Made by a program: the position numbers and the translations under genes. A stretch of DNA of 64,000 nucleotides from Ponticaulis sp. (GTDB taxonomy: Bacteria > Pseudomonadota > Alphaproteobacteria > Caulobacterales > Hyphomonadaceae), in the NCBI GenBank assembly GCA_002692725.1, contig NZLU01000023.1, positions 310,001-374,000 on the forward strand. The letters are read 5' to 3'. Below the pieces are notes generated by a model. It saw only the letters and a list, made by a program, of their open reading frames with translations. It was not told the origin of the DNA and ran no database searches. This document shows positions 43,501 through 54,151 of the stretch, piece after piece. Within the stretch, counting starts at the first letter, position 1. Each line of letters opens with the position of its first letter.

Positions 43501-45321
43501 ATGCAACAGGAAACCAATCTCCGCAATCTCATCTTTGCGATGGTGGCAATCGCCGGTGTCATGCTGATCACTCAGATCTTTGTCTGGGGTCCGGAACAGG
43601 AAGCGGCAAAAGAAAGAGCGGCGGCGCAGCAGACGGAACAGTCTGCCGATTCCAATCTCGCACCGGGGCCTGTTGATGGTTCGGCACTCGACAGCACCGA
43701 AAACAGCAATGCGGTTGCACGGGCGCAGCAGGATGTGCGTGTGCCTTTCGAAGGTCCGGCGATTGATGGCTCGCTTCTTCTGCGTGGCGCGCGCGTAGAC
43801 CATCTCCGGCTGAAGGAATATTATCAGACGCTGGAAGATAAAGAGGCCGAAAATCCTGAAGGTGAGGTCACGGTCTTCCAGCCGCAGGCAACCGGCGATG
43901 GCTTTTATGCCTCAGTGGGCTGGCTGACAGGCGAGGGCAATTATGCCGTCGATCCGGAATCCAACTGGACGCTGTCGTCCGGCACGACGCTGACGCCGGA
44001 CACGCCAATCGAACTCACATTCTCGGGCAATGGTCTGTCGCTCGTCCGGAAGGTCGAGATTGACGAGAATTATATGTTCACCTTCACCGATACGGTGACG
44101 AACACCTCAGGGCAGGAACTCGCGGTTCAGCCCTATGGTGTGCTGCGTCAGTTCGGCATGCCGGAAGACCTGGCAAACTTCTATATCCTGCATGAAGGCC
44201 TGATCGCCGCAGCAGGCGGAGAGCTCAAACTCTTTAAATACAACAAACTCAGCAAGGGCGAGACTTATGGTCGGGACACGACCGAAGGTGGCTGGATTGG
44301 TCTGACGTCAAAATATTGGCTTGGTGCGCTGGTGCCTGACCAGTCCCAGCCTTTCAATATGAGCTATCGCACACGCAATGTGGCGGCCGGACAAGTGTTC
44401 CAGGCCCGGTTTGATGGCGTACAGACCATTCTTGCGCCGGGTGCATCGACCACATCCTCTTCCCGCGTGTTTGGTGGTGCCAAGGAGTCCAAGACCTTAC
44501 AGGCCTATGAGAAAGACCTCGGGATTCCGCGCTTCGTCGATGCGATTGACTGGGGCTCCATGTTCTTCTGGCTGACCAAGCCATTCTTCTTCATTTTGTC
44601 CTGGATCAACGGTTATGTCGGCAATTTCGGCATCGCCATTCTGATCGTGACTGTACTTGTGAAAGCCGTGTTCTTCCCGATCCAGAACAAGGCTTACCAG
44701 TCCATGGCGAAGATGCGTGAACTCGCAGAACCCATGAAGAAGATCCGTGAGGAAGTCACTGACAAGCAGGAACAACAGCGCCAGCTTGCAGAGCTCTATC
44801 GCGAGAAAAAGGTCAATCCGGTGCAGGGCTGTCTGCCCATGCTGATCCAGATTCCGGTTTTCTACGGCCTCTATAAAACGCTCTTCGTCACTATTGAAAT
44901 GCGGCATGAGCCGTTCTTCCTCTGGATCAAAGACCTCTCGGCACCGGACCCAACGGCCATCGGCAATCTATTCGGCCTTCTACCTGTTTCGGCGGACACC
45001 TTGGCCAGTATTCCGCTGGTGGGCGTCTTGCTGACCGTTGGTATTCTGCCGATCTTCTACGGCCTTACAATGTGGGCGCTGCAGTCGCTCAACCCGCCGC
45101 CAACTGACAATACGCAGAAACTGATCTTCGGCCTCATGCCGATCGTTCTGACCTTTGTCTTCGCGGGTTTCCCGGTTGGTCTCGTGATCTACTGGTGCTG
45201 GTCGAACATTCTGTCCATCATCCAGCAATACATCATCATGCGTCAGAACGGCGTGAAGACCCGGCTCGATACCTTTATTGAGAACCGGTTCGGGAAGAAA
45301 GAAAGCGAAGCCGAAGGGTGA
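43501..45321 (+). CDS. yidC: Membrane protein insertase YidC
   Basis: 606 residues. N-terminal transmembrane helix LIFAMVAIAGVMLITQIFV, a large periplasmic beta-domain (about 60-340), then the conserved insertase core with five transmembrane segments, including GNFGIAILIVTVLVKAVFFP and NPVQGCLPMLIQIPVFYGLY. It inserts and folds inner-membrane proteins with or without SecYEG. It is 38 bp after rnpA. The GTGA overlap with engB implies coupling. Confidence 0.95.
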   Translation: MQQETNLRNLIFAMVAIAGVMLITQIFVWGPEQEAAKERAAAQQTEQSADSNLAPGPVDGSALDSTENSNAVARAQQDVRVPFEGPAIDGSLLLRGARVDHLRLKEYYQTLEDKEAENPEGEVTVFQPQATGDGFYASVGWLTGEGNYAVDPESNWTLSSGTTLTPDTPIELTFSGNGLSLVRKVEIDENYMFTFTDTVTNTSGQELAVQPYGVLRQFGMPEDLANFYILHEGLIAAAGGELKLFKYNKLSKGETYGRDTTEGGWIGLTSKYWLGALVPDQSQPFNMSYRTRNVAAGQVFQARFDGVQTILAPGASTTSSSRVFGGAKESKTLQAYEKDLGIPRFVDAIDWGSMFFWLTKPFFFILSWINGYVGNFGIAILIVTVLVKAVFFPIQNKAYQSMAKMRELAEPMKKIREEVTDKQEQQRQLAELYREKKVNPVQGCLPMLIQIPVFYGLYKTLFVTIEMRHEPFFLWIKDLSAPDPTAIGNLFGLLPVSADTLASIPLVGVLLTVGILPIFYGLTMWALQSLNPPPTDNTQKLIFGLMPIVLTFVFAGFPVGLVIYWCWSNILSIIQQYIIMRQNGVKTRLDTFIENRFGKKESEAEG

Positions 45322-45953
45322 GTGATCTGGAGTTCGATGACGAAGCCATCGAAAAAGGGCGGCTCCTGTTTGCCAGCCCGATCGACTTCGTCATGGGTGT
45401 CACCAGCCTCTCTGCGCTGCCACCTGCCGACTATCCGGAAGTTACCTTTGCGGGCCGTTCGAATGTTGGCAAATCCAGCCTGATCAATGCGCTGACCAAT
45501 CGCAAGAACCTTGCCCGGGCGTCGAACGAGCCAGGCCGCACGCGCGAGCTCAACTATTTCAATCTCAATGAGCAGCTCTATCTCGTCGACATTCCCGGCT
45601 ATGGCTATGCGCGCGCCTCGAAGACCGACATTGCGCGCTGGACGAAACTGACGCTCAATTATCTGCGCGGTCGCCCCACTTTGAAGCGCGTCTTCCTGCT
45701 GGTCGATTCCCGTCGCGGTGTTATGGACACCGATGAAGAGGTGATGGATATGCTGGATACAGCAGCCGTCGTCTATCAGGTCGTGCTCACAAAGGTGGAC
45801 AAGCTCAAAAAGGCTGAGCGTGACGGCATCAGCGAAAAAGTCATGACAAAGCTCAAAAAGCGTCCGGCCTTTCATCCGGTCGTCCGCGAAACCTCCAGCG
45901 AAACCGGAATGGGGATCGCTGAACTCCGCGCCGAAATCGCAAATTTCTGCTAG
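45318..45953 (+). CDS. engB: YihA/EngB-family ribosome biogenesis GTPase
   Basis: 211 residues. G1 is GRSNVGKSSLINAL, G3 DIPGYGYA and G4 TKVDKLKKA. It starts at GTG overlapping the yidC stop. It acts in maturation of the 50S subunit. Consistent with family length and with the rpmH-rnpA-yidC-engB-argB order seen in alphaproteobacteria. Confidence 0.95.
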   Translation: MSDLEFDDEAIEKGRLLFASPIDFVMGVTSLSALPPADYPEVTFAGRSNVGKSSLINALTNRKNLARASNEPGRTRELNYFNLNEQLYLVDIPGYGYARASKTDIARWTKLTLNYLRGRPTLKRVFLLVDSRRGVMDTDEEVMDMLDTAAVVYQVVLTKVDKLKKAERDGISEKVMTKLKKRPAFHPVVRETSSETGMGIAELRAEIANFC

Positions 45954-45962
45954 GCTCACCAC

Positions 45963-46865
45963 ATGTCGAATATCGAATCAGATCCGGGCTTTCTTTCTGC
46001 GCGCACCCTGTCTGAAGCGCTGCCCTTTATTCAGCGCTATCACCGGAAGACCATCGTCATCAAATTTGGCGGGCATGCCATGGTGGATTCCGAGCTGTCG
46101 AAGGTCTTTGCGCGCGATGTTGTGCTGTTGAAGCAGCTCGGTATGAACCCGGTCGTGGTTCATGGCGGTGGCCCGCAGATTGGCGGCATGCTGAAACAGC
46201 TCGGGATCGATTCCGCCTTTGAAGACGGCCAGCGTGTCACCGATGACCGCACCTTGTCGGTTGTCGAAATGGTTCTGGCCGGCTCGATCAACACTGAAAT
46301 CGTCCGGTCCATCAATCTGGCGGGCGGTAAAGGCGTCGGCCTGTCAGGTGCGGATGCCAGCCTCATCGAGGCACGCAAGCTGTCCCGCACGGTCCGCGAT
46401 CCGGAATCGGCCATCGAACGGGTGGTTGACCTTGGCTTTGTCGGCGAGCCCGATCAGGTCAATCCGGGTGTCATCACAGCGCTGACGGAAGCCGCTGAAG
46501 GCTTCATTCCCGTGATCGCGCCACTTGGCGTCGGTCCGGACAGCCAGAGCTATAACATCAATGCCGATACAGCTGCGGGCGCAATCGCCGAAGCGCTAAA
46601 CGCCAAGCGTCTTCTCCTGATGACGGATGTTGCGGGCGTTCTGGACCAGTCAGGCGAACTTATCCGCAGCCTTTCTGCAAGTCAGGTGTCAGAGCTGGTT
46701 GCCAATGGTACCGCAAAAGGTGGTATGATTCCCAAGCTTGAAACGGCGGCGAAGGCCGTTGGTAATGGTGTCGAAGCTGCTGTCATTCTCGACGGCAGAA
46801 AACCGCATGCTCTTCTCGTGGAGTTATTTACTGATCATGGCGCTGGAACGCTTCTTTCGACTTAG
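45963..46865 (+). CDS. argB: Acetylglutamate kinase
   Basis: 300 residues. [10 protein letters not shown] starts the amino acid kinase fold, [14 protein letters not shown] binds acetylglutamate, and [15 protein letters not shown] and [11 protein letters not shown] follow. It catalyses the second step of arginine synthesis, ATP-dependent phosphorylation of N-acetylglutamate. It is 9 bp after engB and its 3' end overlaps the next gene by 29 bp. Confidence 0.95.
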   Translation: MSNIESDPGFLSARTLSEALPFIQRYHRKTIVIKFGGHAMVDSELSKVFARDVVLLKQLGMNPVVVHGGGPQIGGMLKQLGIDSAFEDGQRVTDDRTLSVVEMVLAGSINTEIVRSINLAGGKGVGLSGADASLIEARKLSRTVRDPESAIERVVDLGFVGEPDQVNPGVITALTEAAEGFIPVIAPLGVGPDSQSYNINADTAAGAIAEALNAKRLLLMTDVAGVLDQSGELIRSLSASQVSELVANGTAKGGMIPKLETAAKAVGNGVEAAVILDGRKPHALLVELFTDHGAGTLLST

Positions 46866-47892
46866 GCTCCTGCCAATTGTCGCAGGCCTCATTGCGACCT
46901 GTTGGATCGGGGCAGGCGAGGCGTCGGCACAATCCCGCAATGGGTGGTCGGTCTGTAACGAAACCAGTCGCATTGTCGAAATGGCGACGGGCAAACCAGA
47001 CGATCGGTCAGTCTATGTCGAAGGTTGGACCCGCATTCGTCCCGGCGAGTGTCGCGTTGTCATGGAAGCACCGCTTCTGTCAGGACAGCATCACTATCTG
47101 TATGGCCGGACGTCCCGCGCCCATCGTGGTGGCATGAAATCCTGGTCGGGAGAATTTCCGTTCTGTGTGGACTCCCAAGGTCAGTTCTCGCTTGAATCGG
47201 TTCCGAACTGCACGGCCATGGGCCTGGAGACCCGTAAGTTTCAGCCGGTACTGATCGAATCCCGCACCCGCTGGACAACCACCCTCAAAGAAACTCAGAA
47301 ATGGAGCCGTCAAACGGCTCAGTCCGCTGGTATTCAGCGCCTTCTTGGCGATGCCGGGATCGAACTGGGCAATATCGACGGGTATATCGGGCGGCGCACC
47401 CGGCGTGCCATTCGCGAATTTCTGATATCTCAGCAATTGCCTGAAGACTCGACGGATGACGAACTGATCGATTATCTCGAACAGGTCGCCATCGATCGCT
47501 CTCGCAATATTGGCCTCAGCCTCTGCAATCGTACTGATGACCGTATATGGACCGCCATAGGCAGGCGGCGCGGTGAAGGCTGGGAAAGCCGAGGCTGGTG
47601 GCGACTGGAAGCTGGCAGTTGTGAGCGCGTGGTGGATCAGGAATTGATCGCCAGCCCGCATTTTGTCTATGCCGAAATGGATTCAGAAGCGGGCCAGAAA
47701 GTCCTGACGCCTGCCGAATCCGAGCTGTTCTGCATGTCCCCGACGCAGTTTGCCATTCTTGGCAAAGACAAGTGCGAGGAAAACCTCTATCTGGAGGCGC
47801 CCTTCCGTCAGACCGAAGTGCCCGTTGATGGCCGTCTGGTGGTCGAATTTTTCGATCGTGATTTTGATTTCCCGACGGATGACGGCCTGTGA
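46837..47892 (+). CDS. Exported DUF1036 protein with two copies and a PG-binding-like linker
   Basis: 351 residues from the ATG inside argB. Signal peptide [20 protein letters not shown] ends about residue 29. Two DUF1036-like halves follow, each with a WxxCN motif (GWSVCNETS, about 33; [13 protein letters not shown], about 225) and a PGECR/AGSC element. Between them a helical stretch ([20 protein letters not shown]) looks like a peptidoglycan-binding domain. The role is unknown; a periplasmic wall-associated function is likely. It overlaps argB by 29 bp, so the pair is translationally coupled. Confidence 0.75.
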   Translation: MALERFFRLRLLPIVAGLIATCWIGAGEASAQSRNGWSVCNETSRIVEMATGKPDDRSVYVEGWTRIRPGECRVVMEAPLLSGQHHYLYGRTSRAHRGGMKSWSGEFPFCVDSQGQFSLESVPNCTAMGLETRKFQPVLIESRTRWTTTLKETQKWSRQTAQSAGIQRLLGDAGIELGNIDGYIGRRTRRAIREFLISQQLPEDSTDDELIDYLEQVAIDRSRNIGLSLCNRTDDRIWTAIGRRRGEGWESRGWWRLEAGSCERVVDQELIASPHFVYAEMDSEAGQKVLTPAESELFCMSPTQFAILGKDKCEENLYLEAPFRQTEVPVDGRLVVEFFDRDFDFPTDDGL

Positions 47893-48593
47893 GCGCTGAT
47901 CTCACACATATCGACCAATGGGTGTTTGATCTCGACAACACGCTCTATCCGGCAGAGTGCGACCTCTTCGCCGAGATTGATGTCCGGATGACCCGGTTTG
48001 TCTCAGACGCGCTCTCGCTGCCGGAAGTCGATGCGCGGCGTATTCAGAAGCAATATTACGCGGAACACGGCACCACACTGAACGGCCTGATGACCGTACA
48101 CGGGCTCGATCCGGCCCCCTTCCTCGAATACGTCCATGACATCGACCTGACCCCCGTCGAGCCAACCGAAGCGCTTAAGACGGCCATCAAGGAATTGCCG
48201 GGTCGAAAATACGTCTTTACCAATGGCTCGCGAGGTCATGCCGACCGGGTCGTTCACAAACTCGGGCTGAGTGATCTCTTCGATGGGCATTTCGGCATTG
48301 AAGATGCGGGATATGAACCGAAACCGCGCCGCACCGCCTTCGACAAACTCCACGACAAATTCGCAATTACGCCCCGCGATGCGGTGATGTTTGAGGATCT
48401 CTCACGCAATCTGAAGACCGCACACGATCTCGGCTACACAACGGTTTTGGTCCATTCCGACAAGGATTGGAGCCATGAACCTGAGAGCGCCAGACCTGCT
48501 TCTGGCGAAATTGTTGAAGATCATATTCATTTTTTGACCGATTGCCTGACGACATTTCTTTCAACAGCACGTAAATCAGGGCCGGAATCATAA
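47889..48593 (+). CDS. Pyrimidine 5'-nucleotidase, HAD superfamily
   Basis: 234 residues starting at GTG, overlapping the previous stop. HAD motifs: [12 protein letters not shown] (nucleophile Asp), [11 protein letters not shown] (motif II) and [16 protein letters not shown] (motif IV). It matches the yeast SDT1/plant phosphatase-like branch that dephosphorylates pyrimidine nucleotides. Cytoplasmic. Confidence 0.85.
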   Translation: MSADLTHIDQWVFDLDNTLYPAECDLFAEIDVRMTRFVSDALSLPEVDARRIQKQYYAEHGTTLNGLMTVHGLDPAPFLEYVHDIDLTPVEPTEALKTAIKELPGRKYVFTNGSRGHADRVVHKLGLSDLFDGHFGIEDAGYEPKPRRTAFDKLHDKFAITPRDAVMFEDLSRNLKTAHDLGYTTVLVHSDKDWSHEPESARPASGEIVEDHIHFLTDCLTTFLSTARKSGPES

Positions 48594-48624
48594 AAGACCC
48601 ACGATAAACTTCAGGAAGAACCAA

Positions 48625-49455
48625 ATGTCATTTGCCGACCTCGCCGCCACTCTGGACGCCGCTTTCGAGGCCCGCGATACCATCTCAACTGAAACTCAGG
48701 GCGAAGTCCGCGATGCCGTGAACACAGCGCTCGCCTTGCTCGATTCAGGTAAGGCGCGCGTGGCTGAGCCAGGTCCTGATGGCAGCTGGATCGTCAATCA
48801 ATGGCTCAAAAAGGCTGTGCTGCTTTCTTTCCGCCTGAACCCGAACCAGATCATGCAGGACGGGGTAAATGGCGGAACCTGGTGGGATAAAGTCCCATCC
48901 AAGTTTGAAGGCTGGACGGCTGAAGACTTCACCAAAGCCGGTTTCCGCGCCGTGCCGCCAGCCGCTGTCCGTCGCGGCGCCTATATCGCACCGGGCGTCG
49001 TGCTCATGCCGTCTTATGTCAATATTGGCGCCTATGTTGGTGAAGGCAGCATGATCGACACCTGGGCCTCGGTGGGATCCTGTGCGCAAGTTGGCAAGAA
49101 CTGCCACATCTCTGCAGGCACGGGCATTGGCGGCGTTCTGGAGCCGCTTCAGGCAAACCCGACCATTATCGGCGACAATTGCTTCATCGGTGCACGGTCC
49201 GAAATCGTGGAAGGCGTCATTGTCGGCGAAGGCTGCGTCGTTGCCATGGGCGTGTTCATCACCCAGTCGACCAAGATCGTCTATCGCGAAACCCGCGAGA
49301 TCATTTATGGCGAAATCCCACCTTATTCCGTGGTCGTGCCGGGCACACTGCCTGACCCAAAGGGCGGCCCATCTCTGGCTTGTGCTGTAATCGTTAAAAC
49401 CGTTGATGAGCGCACGCGCTCCAAAACCTCTATCAATGAGCTCCTGCGTGACTGA
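48625..49455 (+). CDS. dapD: Tetrahydrodipicolinate N-succinyltransferase
   Basis: 276 residues. A left-handed beta-helix of hexapeptide repeats is visible in [29 protein letters not shown] and [17 protein letters not shown]. It transfers succinyl from succinyl-CoA in the lysine/diaminopimelate route and supplies DapE's substrate path. It has a good AGGAAG ribosome-binding site. Its end overlaps dapE by 8 bp. Confidence 0.95.
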   Translation: MSFADLAATLDAAFEARDTISTETQGEVRDAVNTALALLDSGKARVAEPGPDGSWIVNQWLKKAVLLSFRLNPNQIMQDGVNGGTWWDKVPSKFEGWTAEDFTKAGFRAVPPAAVRRGAYIAPGVVLMPSYVNIGAYVGEGSMIDTWASVGSCAQVGKNCHISAGTGIGGVLEPLQANPTIIGDNCFIGARSEIVEGVIVGEGCVVAMGVFITQSTKIVYRETREIIYGEIPPYSVVVPGTLPDPKGGPSLACAVIVKTVDERTRSKTSINELLRD

Positions 49456-50593
49456 TCTGACCGCCAGCCCGCTGCCACTCGCACAGGCGCTTATTCGCTG
49501 CCCATCGATCACGCCCGTTGACGAGGGCGCGCTCGGTGTGCTGCAGACGGCGCTGGAAAGCCTTGGCTTCACCTGCAAACGCTATCCGTTTGAGGATGTC
49601 GACAATCTCTATGCCCGGCTCGGTACGAAGCCGCGAAATCTTTGCTTTGCCGGTCATACAGACGTTGTGCCCATCGGTGATGCCGCTGCGTGGAGCGTCG
49701 ATCCCTTCGCCGCCGAAACCCGCAATGGCAAGCTGATCGCCCGCGGCGCCGTCGACATGAAAAGCCAGATCGCTGCCTTCGTGACCGCTGTTGCCCGGCA
49801 TATCGAGGTCCACGGCCCGCCTGACGGGTCCATCTCTTTCCTCATTACTGGCGATGAAGAGGGCCCCGCCATTAACGGCACAAAGAAACTCCTCAAAGCC
49901 ATCACAGATGATGGTGAGCATCTCTCTCATTGTCTTGTGGGTGAGCCGACCTCTGAACAAGCGCTTGGCGATGTCATCAAGAATGGCCGGCGCGGCAGCC
50001 TCAATGGCAAGGTGAAAGTGACAGGCAAACAGGGGCACGTGGCCTATCCGGAAAAGTCTGCGAACCCGGTGCCTGTGCTCCTCAACTTCCTGCACAAGCT
50101 CCAGGCCTGGCATCTTGATGAGGGCGCGCCTGGCTTTCAGCCCTCCAATCTTGAAATCACCAGTGTCGATGTCGGCAATACGGCGCACAATGTGATCGCC
50201 GCCAGCGCCGAGGCGAAATTCAATATTCGCTTCAACACGCATCATACTGGCGATGCTTTACGTTCCCAGATTGGCAAGTTCGCAGGCGAGGTTGAAACCG
50301 GGACCACTCAGCTCGATCTCGACCTGAAAGTTACAGGCGAAGCGTTTTACACTGACCCTGGGCCTTTCACACAAATCCTGGTCGACGCTGTCAAAGACGT
50401 CACCGGAACAGACGCCGCGCTGACCACGGGTGGTGGCACGTCAGATGCACGCTTCATCAAGGATTTTTGTCCGGTCGCCGAATTGGGGCTCAAAAACGAT
50501 ACGGCGCATAAGGTGGATGAATTCACTGAAATCACCGAACTCGAGCAGCTGGCAGACATCTATACGGGTGTCCTTGCGCGGTATTTCGCCTGA
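49448..50593 (+). CDS. dapE: Succinyl-diaminopimelate desuccinylase
   Basis: 381 residues, M20 peptidase fold. Metal residues lie in [33 protein letters not shown] and GEPTSEQ, and the last His region is [16 protein letters not shown]. It removes succinate in the penultimate steps to meso-diaminopimelate. The start at GTG 49448 gives the standard N-terminus ([12 protein letters not shown]) and an 8-bp overlap with dapD; an ATG at 49436 is the alternative. Confidence 0.93.
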   Translation: MTDLTASPLPLAQALIRCPSITPVDEGALGVLQTALESLGFTCKRYPFEDVDNLYARLGTKPRNLCFAGHTDVVPIGDAAAWSVDPFAAETRNGKLIARGAVDMKSQIAAFVTAVARHIEVHGPPDGSISFLITGDEEGPAINGTKKLLKAITDDGEHLSHCLVGEPTSEQALGDVIKNGRRGSLNGKVKVTGKQGHVAYPEKSANPVPVLLNFLHKLQAWHLDEGAPGFQPSNLEITSVDVGNTAHNVIAASAEAKFNIRFNTHHTGDALRSQIGKFAGEVETGTTQLDLDLKVTGEAFYTDPGPFTQILVDAVKDVTGTDAALTTGGGTSDARFIKDFCPVAELGLKNDTAHKVDEFTEITELEQLADIYTGVLARYFA

Positions 50594-50700
50594 CCATCCC
50601 TCAGCGTGTGTGAGCCACTCAAACTCTTCTGACAGTTGAGTGCTCTATCCCATTGCCCTGATTTCGGTGTAGACTTACCCGTCTAACAGGAATTTCTGCA

Positions 50701-51219
50701 ATGTTTTCTGGTGCTCGGGTGTTGGTAATAGGGGGCGCGGCGTTCGCGCTGTCGACCCTCGGACTCTTGGCGCAATCCGAAGTCGCTGCGCCGCCCGTGA
50801 CCGAATACAAGGCAAAGAACTTTTCCGGCGAATGGCCAGCCGACTGGCGCGTGGACCGCTTCGATTTTCGTGATTTCACCATCTATCAGGTGCTCGATGG
50901 CACGATTGCGGCCGGAACCGACATTGAAATATTCGCGGTCTATGATGGCAATTCTATTAAAGATCTGAACCTTTCAGCGAGCTCTGTTCGTCGCTGTACT
51001 GTCAACGATATGAGGCTGACCTTTGGTCGCTCAGAGGCCAGCGCCACCCAATCCGGTATGAGCCATATTGTCGTTGAAACCGGCAAGGGCGAGGATGTTC
51101 GCTATGTCCATGCATTCTCCACCATGCTGGATCTGTCATCCCCTCCGGCGCTCGCCCGGTGGGATATCAGTCTCAATTTTGGCGATGTGCCGCTGGAAGC
51201 GCTTGTCTGCCCTCAATAA
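50701..51219 (+). CDS. Exported protein, unknown function
   Basis: 172 residues with a signal peptide (MFSGARVLVIGGAAFALSTL, cleaved around residue 25) and a mainly beta mature part with one Cys near each end (CTVND, LVCPQ), possibly a disulfide. No family was recognised. It has its own promoter region after dapE and converges with truA, overlapping it by 7 bp. Confidence 0.6.
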   Translation: MFSGARVLVIGGAAFALSTLGLLAQSEVAAPPVTEYKAKNFSGEWPADWRVDRFDFRDFTIYQVLDGTIAAGTDIEIFAVYDGNSIKDLNLSASSVRRCTVNDMRLTFGRSEASATQSGMSHIVVETGKGEDVRYVHAFSTMLDLSSPPALARWDISLNFGDVPLEALVCPQ

Positions 51220-51962
51220 TCCACCCGGGTGAGGTGCAGGCCATCTGGCGGCGCGACAGGCCCGCAGGCAGACCGATCGGCAGCCGCCAGAATCTTGCCA
51301 ATCCAAAGCGTATTTTCCTTACCACGGCCGACTTCGACCAGCGAACCGACCATGCTGCGAACCTGACGGTGCAGAAAGGACAATGCCCGGCACCGAAGGT
51401 GGACTTCCTCGCCAAGGCGGGTCACCGAGATTGCATTCAGCGTTCGTACCGGACTATCGGCCTGACATTGGCTGTCGCGGAAGGTGGTAAAGTCGTGATT
51501 GCCGACCAGCGCCTGCGCTGCTGCATGCATGGCCTCGGCATCGAGTTCTGGACCAACGCGCCAGGCAAACCCAGCGTCGAGCGTCAGTGGCGGGCGACGA
51601 TTGGAAATTCTGTAGAGATAGAACCGCTCCGTCGCACTGAACCGGGCGTGAAAACCATCTGAGACTTTCTCTGATTTCAAAACCGCCACCGGATTTGGCT
51701 TCAGATGATAGTTTATGGCGTCCATTGCCTTGTCTGCTGGCAGGTCTTTCTGGAGGTCAATATGGGCCACTTGTCCCGTGGCATGAACGCCAGAATCGGT
51801 TCGTCCGGCCCCGTGAACCTGGACCGGCGCGCCATTCAGTTTTTCTGCGGCGTGTTCAAGCACGGCCTGTACGCTTGGCTGGTCGGCTTGTCGTTGCCAA
51901 CCCGCAAACGGTCGCCCGTCATATTCGATGGTCAGTTTATAGCGAGGCATGGCCGAATTCAT
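51213..51962 (-). CDS. truA: tRNA pseudouridine38-40 synthase
   Basis: 249 residues. TruA begins YKLTIEYDGRPFAGWQRQ and has the catalytic Asp in GAGRTDSGVHATGQVAH. SATERFYLYRISNR and FLHRQVRSMVGSLVEVG follow. It forms pseudouridine in the tRNA anticodon arm. It is the last gene of the def-to-truA operon, overlapping the acetyltransferase gene by 4 bp. Confidence 0.95.
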   Translation of the reverse strand: MNSAMPRYKLTIEYDGRPFAGWQRQADQPSVQAVLEHAAEKLNGAPVQVHGAGRTDSGVHATGQVAHIDLQKDLPADKAMDAINYHLKPNPVAVLKSEKVSDGFHARFSATERFYLYRISNRRPPLTLDAGFAWRVGPELDAEAMHAAAQALVGNHDFTTFRDSQCQADSPVRTLNAISVTRLGEEVHLRCRALSFLHRQVRSMVGSLVEVGRGKENTLWIGKILAAADRSACGPVAPPDGLHLTRVDY

Positions 51963-52468
51963 CCGCTTCCGAATGCATCAGGATAGATCAGCTGTCCGGC
52001 CTCTGGACCGCCCGGATTGAGCGTCAGAGCCATGAAATAGGGCCCACCCCAAGGCGCGGCATACCCGGCGGTTTCGGCGACATCAAACCCAAATTTTGGA
52101 TAATAATCCTTATGTCCCAGCACAAAAACGCGCTGAATGCCTTTCGCTTTCATCTGCGCAAGCCCTTCGGTGATCAGCGTGCCGCCAATGCCGGCCTTCT
52201 GACATCTCGGGTGAACCGACATCGGGCCCAGGCCGGCGAATTTCACGGTCTCAGAGGCGGGCACGCAGTCGATGGGAAAGAACTGGATATGGCCAATAAT
52301 CTCGCCGGTTGGAGTTGTGGCGACGAGCGACAGAAGGTCATCTCCATCTTCGATAAGGACATGCACCAATTCACCTTCATCCGGCTGACCAAAGGCCAGA
52401 TCGTTCAGGCAGGTAATCCCGGCGATATCTTCTGTTTCAGCGGGTCTTATTGAGAAGTTTTCCTGCAT
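51959..52468 (-). CDS. GNAT-family N-acetyltransferase
   Basis: 169 residues. The acetyl-CoA binding region MSVHPRCQKAGIGGTLITEG is of the V/I-x-x-x-x-Q/R-x-x-G-x-A/G type, and VFVLGHKDYYPKFGFD follows. It belongs to the group acting on small molecules or proteins that ends in a YxxFGF element. Its acceptor is unknown. It overlaps truA (4 bp) and abuts fmt, so it is co-transcribed with translation genes. Confidence 0.85.
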   Translation of the reverse strand: MQENFSIRPAETEDIAGITCLNDLAFGQPDEGELVHVLIEDGDDLLSLVATTPTGEIIGHIQFFPIDCVPASETVKFAGLGPMSVHPRCQKAGIGGTLITEGLAQMKAKGIQRVFVLGHKDYYPKFGFDVAETAGYAAPWGGPYFMALTLNPGGPEAGQLIYPDAFGSG

Positions 52469-53391
52469 CAGAACACCTCATCGCCAGTGGTCATCGGGTT
52501 GCCTCGCAGAAAATCGGCCGCGCTGCAGGCGCTTTTTCCAGCTTTCTGCACTTGGGTCAGCCGGACTGCGCCGTCGCCACAAGCAATTGTCAAATTGTCG
52601 TCGAGAAGCTGACCGGTGGGGCCATCATCCTCGACATAAGCCGACATCAGCGCCTTGACCCGCACACGCTCGCCATTTTGTTCAATCTCAAACCAGGCGC
52701 CTGGAAAGGGAGACAAACCTCTGATCTGCCGATCCACTTCTTCGGCCGGGCGTGACCAGTCAATGCGCGTATCATCCGGGCCCAGCTTGTGAGCATAGGT
52801 GATGCCCTCGTCGCTTTGTGGCGTAGGTTCGAGGCCGGCTTCGATCGCTTCAAGTGTTTCGACAATCAGTGCAGCGCCGAGTTCGGATAGTCGATCGTGA
52901 AGCGAGCCTGCCGTGTCGCCACGGGTGATGCGTGTATGTCGTGTCTGATAAACCGGTCCGGTATCCAGCCCGGCTTCCATCTGCATGGTCTGTACGCCGG
53001 TAATCTCATCGCCTGCTATGATCGCGCGTTGCATGGGGGCGGCGCCGCGCCAGCGTGGCAGGAGCGAGCCATGCACATTAATGCATCCGAACTTTGGAGC
53101 CGTTAGAATCGCCTTGGGCAGGATCAGGCCATAGGCGACAACCACCGCAGCCTCGAGGCCTAACGCGGCAAAGGCGGCTTTCTCTTCGTCAGGTTTCAGC
53201 GAGTTGGGGTGGCGAACGTCAATTCCGGCGTTCAGTGCTGCATCGTGAACCGGCGTGTTGCGCAACTTCTTTCCCCGACCGGCGCGGCGTGGGGGCTGCG
53301 TGTAGACGCAAGCCAATTCATGACCGGCCTCAATCAGCGCCTCGAAGGATGGCACGGCAAAATCCGGTGAGCCCATAAAGGCAAGTCGCAT
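52468..53391 (-). CDS. fmt: Methionyl-tRNA formyltransferase
   Basis: 307 residues. RLAFMGSPDFAVPSFEALI starts the formyltransferase fold, with catalytic NVHGSLLPRWRGAAPMQRAI and the Asp region MEAGLDTGPVY. The C-terminal OB-like domain ends the protein. It formylates initiator Met-tRNA. It is paired with def, which later removes the formyl group; the pair is separated by a 61-residue gene. Confidence 0.95.
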   Translation of the reverse strand: MRLAFMGSPDFAVPSFEALIEAGHELACVYTQPPRRAGRGKKLRNTPVHDAALNAGIDVRHPNSLKPDEEKAAFAALGLEAAVVVAYGLILPKAILTAPKFGCINVHGSLLPRWRGAAPMQRAIIAGDEITGVQTMQMEAGLDTGPVYQTRHTRITRGDTAGSLHDRLSELGAALIVETLEAIEAGLEPTPQSDEGITYAHKLGPDDTRIDWSRPAEEVDRQIRGLSPFPGAWFEIEQNGERVRVKALMSAYVEDDGPTGQLLDDNLTIACGDGAVRLTQVQKAGKSACSAADFLRGNPMTTGDEVF

Positions 53392-53394
53392 GAA

Positions 53395-53580
53395 TTATCC
53401 CAATTGGCTGATGGTCACATCCGCTTGGCTATAGACCGGGTAGGCCCGATGATCCAGACCGGTTGAGCGCCGACCTTCAAGCCGCTTTTCAGAGGCGATG
53501 TGGACGGAAATTCCCAAAATAATAACAATGAGCGCCGCACCGAGCAGCGCAAAGAGCCAACGCGTCCAGGCTGAATTCAA
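53395..53580 (-). CDS. Small membrane protein in the def-fmt operon
   Basis: 61 residues: one transmembrane helix (WLFALLGAALIVIILGISVHI, about 8-28) and a polar tail ending TISQLG. It is 2 bp from def and 3 bp from fmt, on the same strand, so it is certainly transcribed with them. No family is recognised and no function can be given. Confidence 0.7.
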   Translation of the reverse strand: MNSAWTRWLFALLGAALIVIILGISVHIASEKRLEGRRSTGLDHRAYPVYSQADVTISQLG

Positions 53581-53582
53581 AA

Positions 53583-54107
53583 TCAGGCTGCTTTGTTTTT
53601 AAGGCGCTTGGCCTTTTTCACTTTCTCAACAGCGCGCTGGCGCTTGAGACGGGACAGATGGTCGATAAACAGCGTACCTTCGAGATGGTCCATCTCGTGC
53701 TGAATACAGACCGCATAGAGACCTTCCGCCCATTCTTCGACCTGATTGCCATCATAATCCATGTAGCGGATCAGGCATTTCACAGGGCGGTCTACCTCAT
53801 CGAAATAGTCGGGAATGGACAAACACCCCTCTTCGTAAGGTGTAGTTTCTTCGACAGTTTCGACAATTTCCGGATTGACGAAATATTTCGGCGCTTTCTC
53901 TTCTTCTGATCCGGCCAGATCCATCACGATCACACGTTTGGGTACACCAATCTGGATCGCAGCTAGACCAATCCCCGGCGCGTCATACATGGTTTCAAGC
54001 ATGTCATCCATGAGAGAACGGAGTTCATCAGTGACACCGCCTTCGACGGGCTTTGACACCTGTTTGAGCACCGGGTCTGGAACAGTCAGAATTTCGCGTA
54101 TAGCCAT
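53583..54107 (-). CDS. def: Peptide deformylase
   Basis: 174 residues. Motif 1 [10 protein letters not shown], motif 2 EGCLSIPD and motif 3 QHEMDHLEG (the two His metal ligands and catalytic Glu) are all intact. It removes the N-formyl group from new proteins. It has a C-terminal basic tail. It is first in the operon with the 61-residue gene, fmt, a GNAT gene and truA. Confidence 0.96.
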   Translation of the reverse strand: MAIREILTVPDPVLKQVSKPVEGGVTDELRSLMDDMLETMYDAPGIGLAAIQIGVPKRVIVMDLAGSEEEKAPKYFVNPEIVETVEETTPYEEGCLSIPDYFDEVDRPVKCLIRYMDYDGNQVEEWAEGLYAVCIQHEMDHLEGTLFIDHLSRLKRQRAVEKVKKAKRLKNKAA

Positions 54108-54151
54108 AGGTTATAAGTATGTAATCGGCCCTGAAAGGTCAATATTTTCGA

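Noticed and set aside
45243..45962. 239-codon minus-strand frame over engB
   Set aside because: engB on the plus strand has all GTPase motifs; the antisense frame is a byproduct of codon bias.
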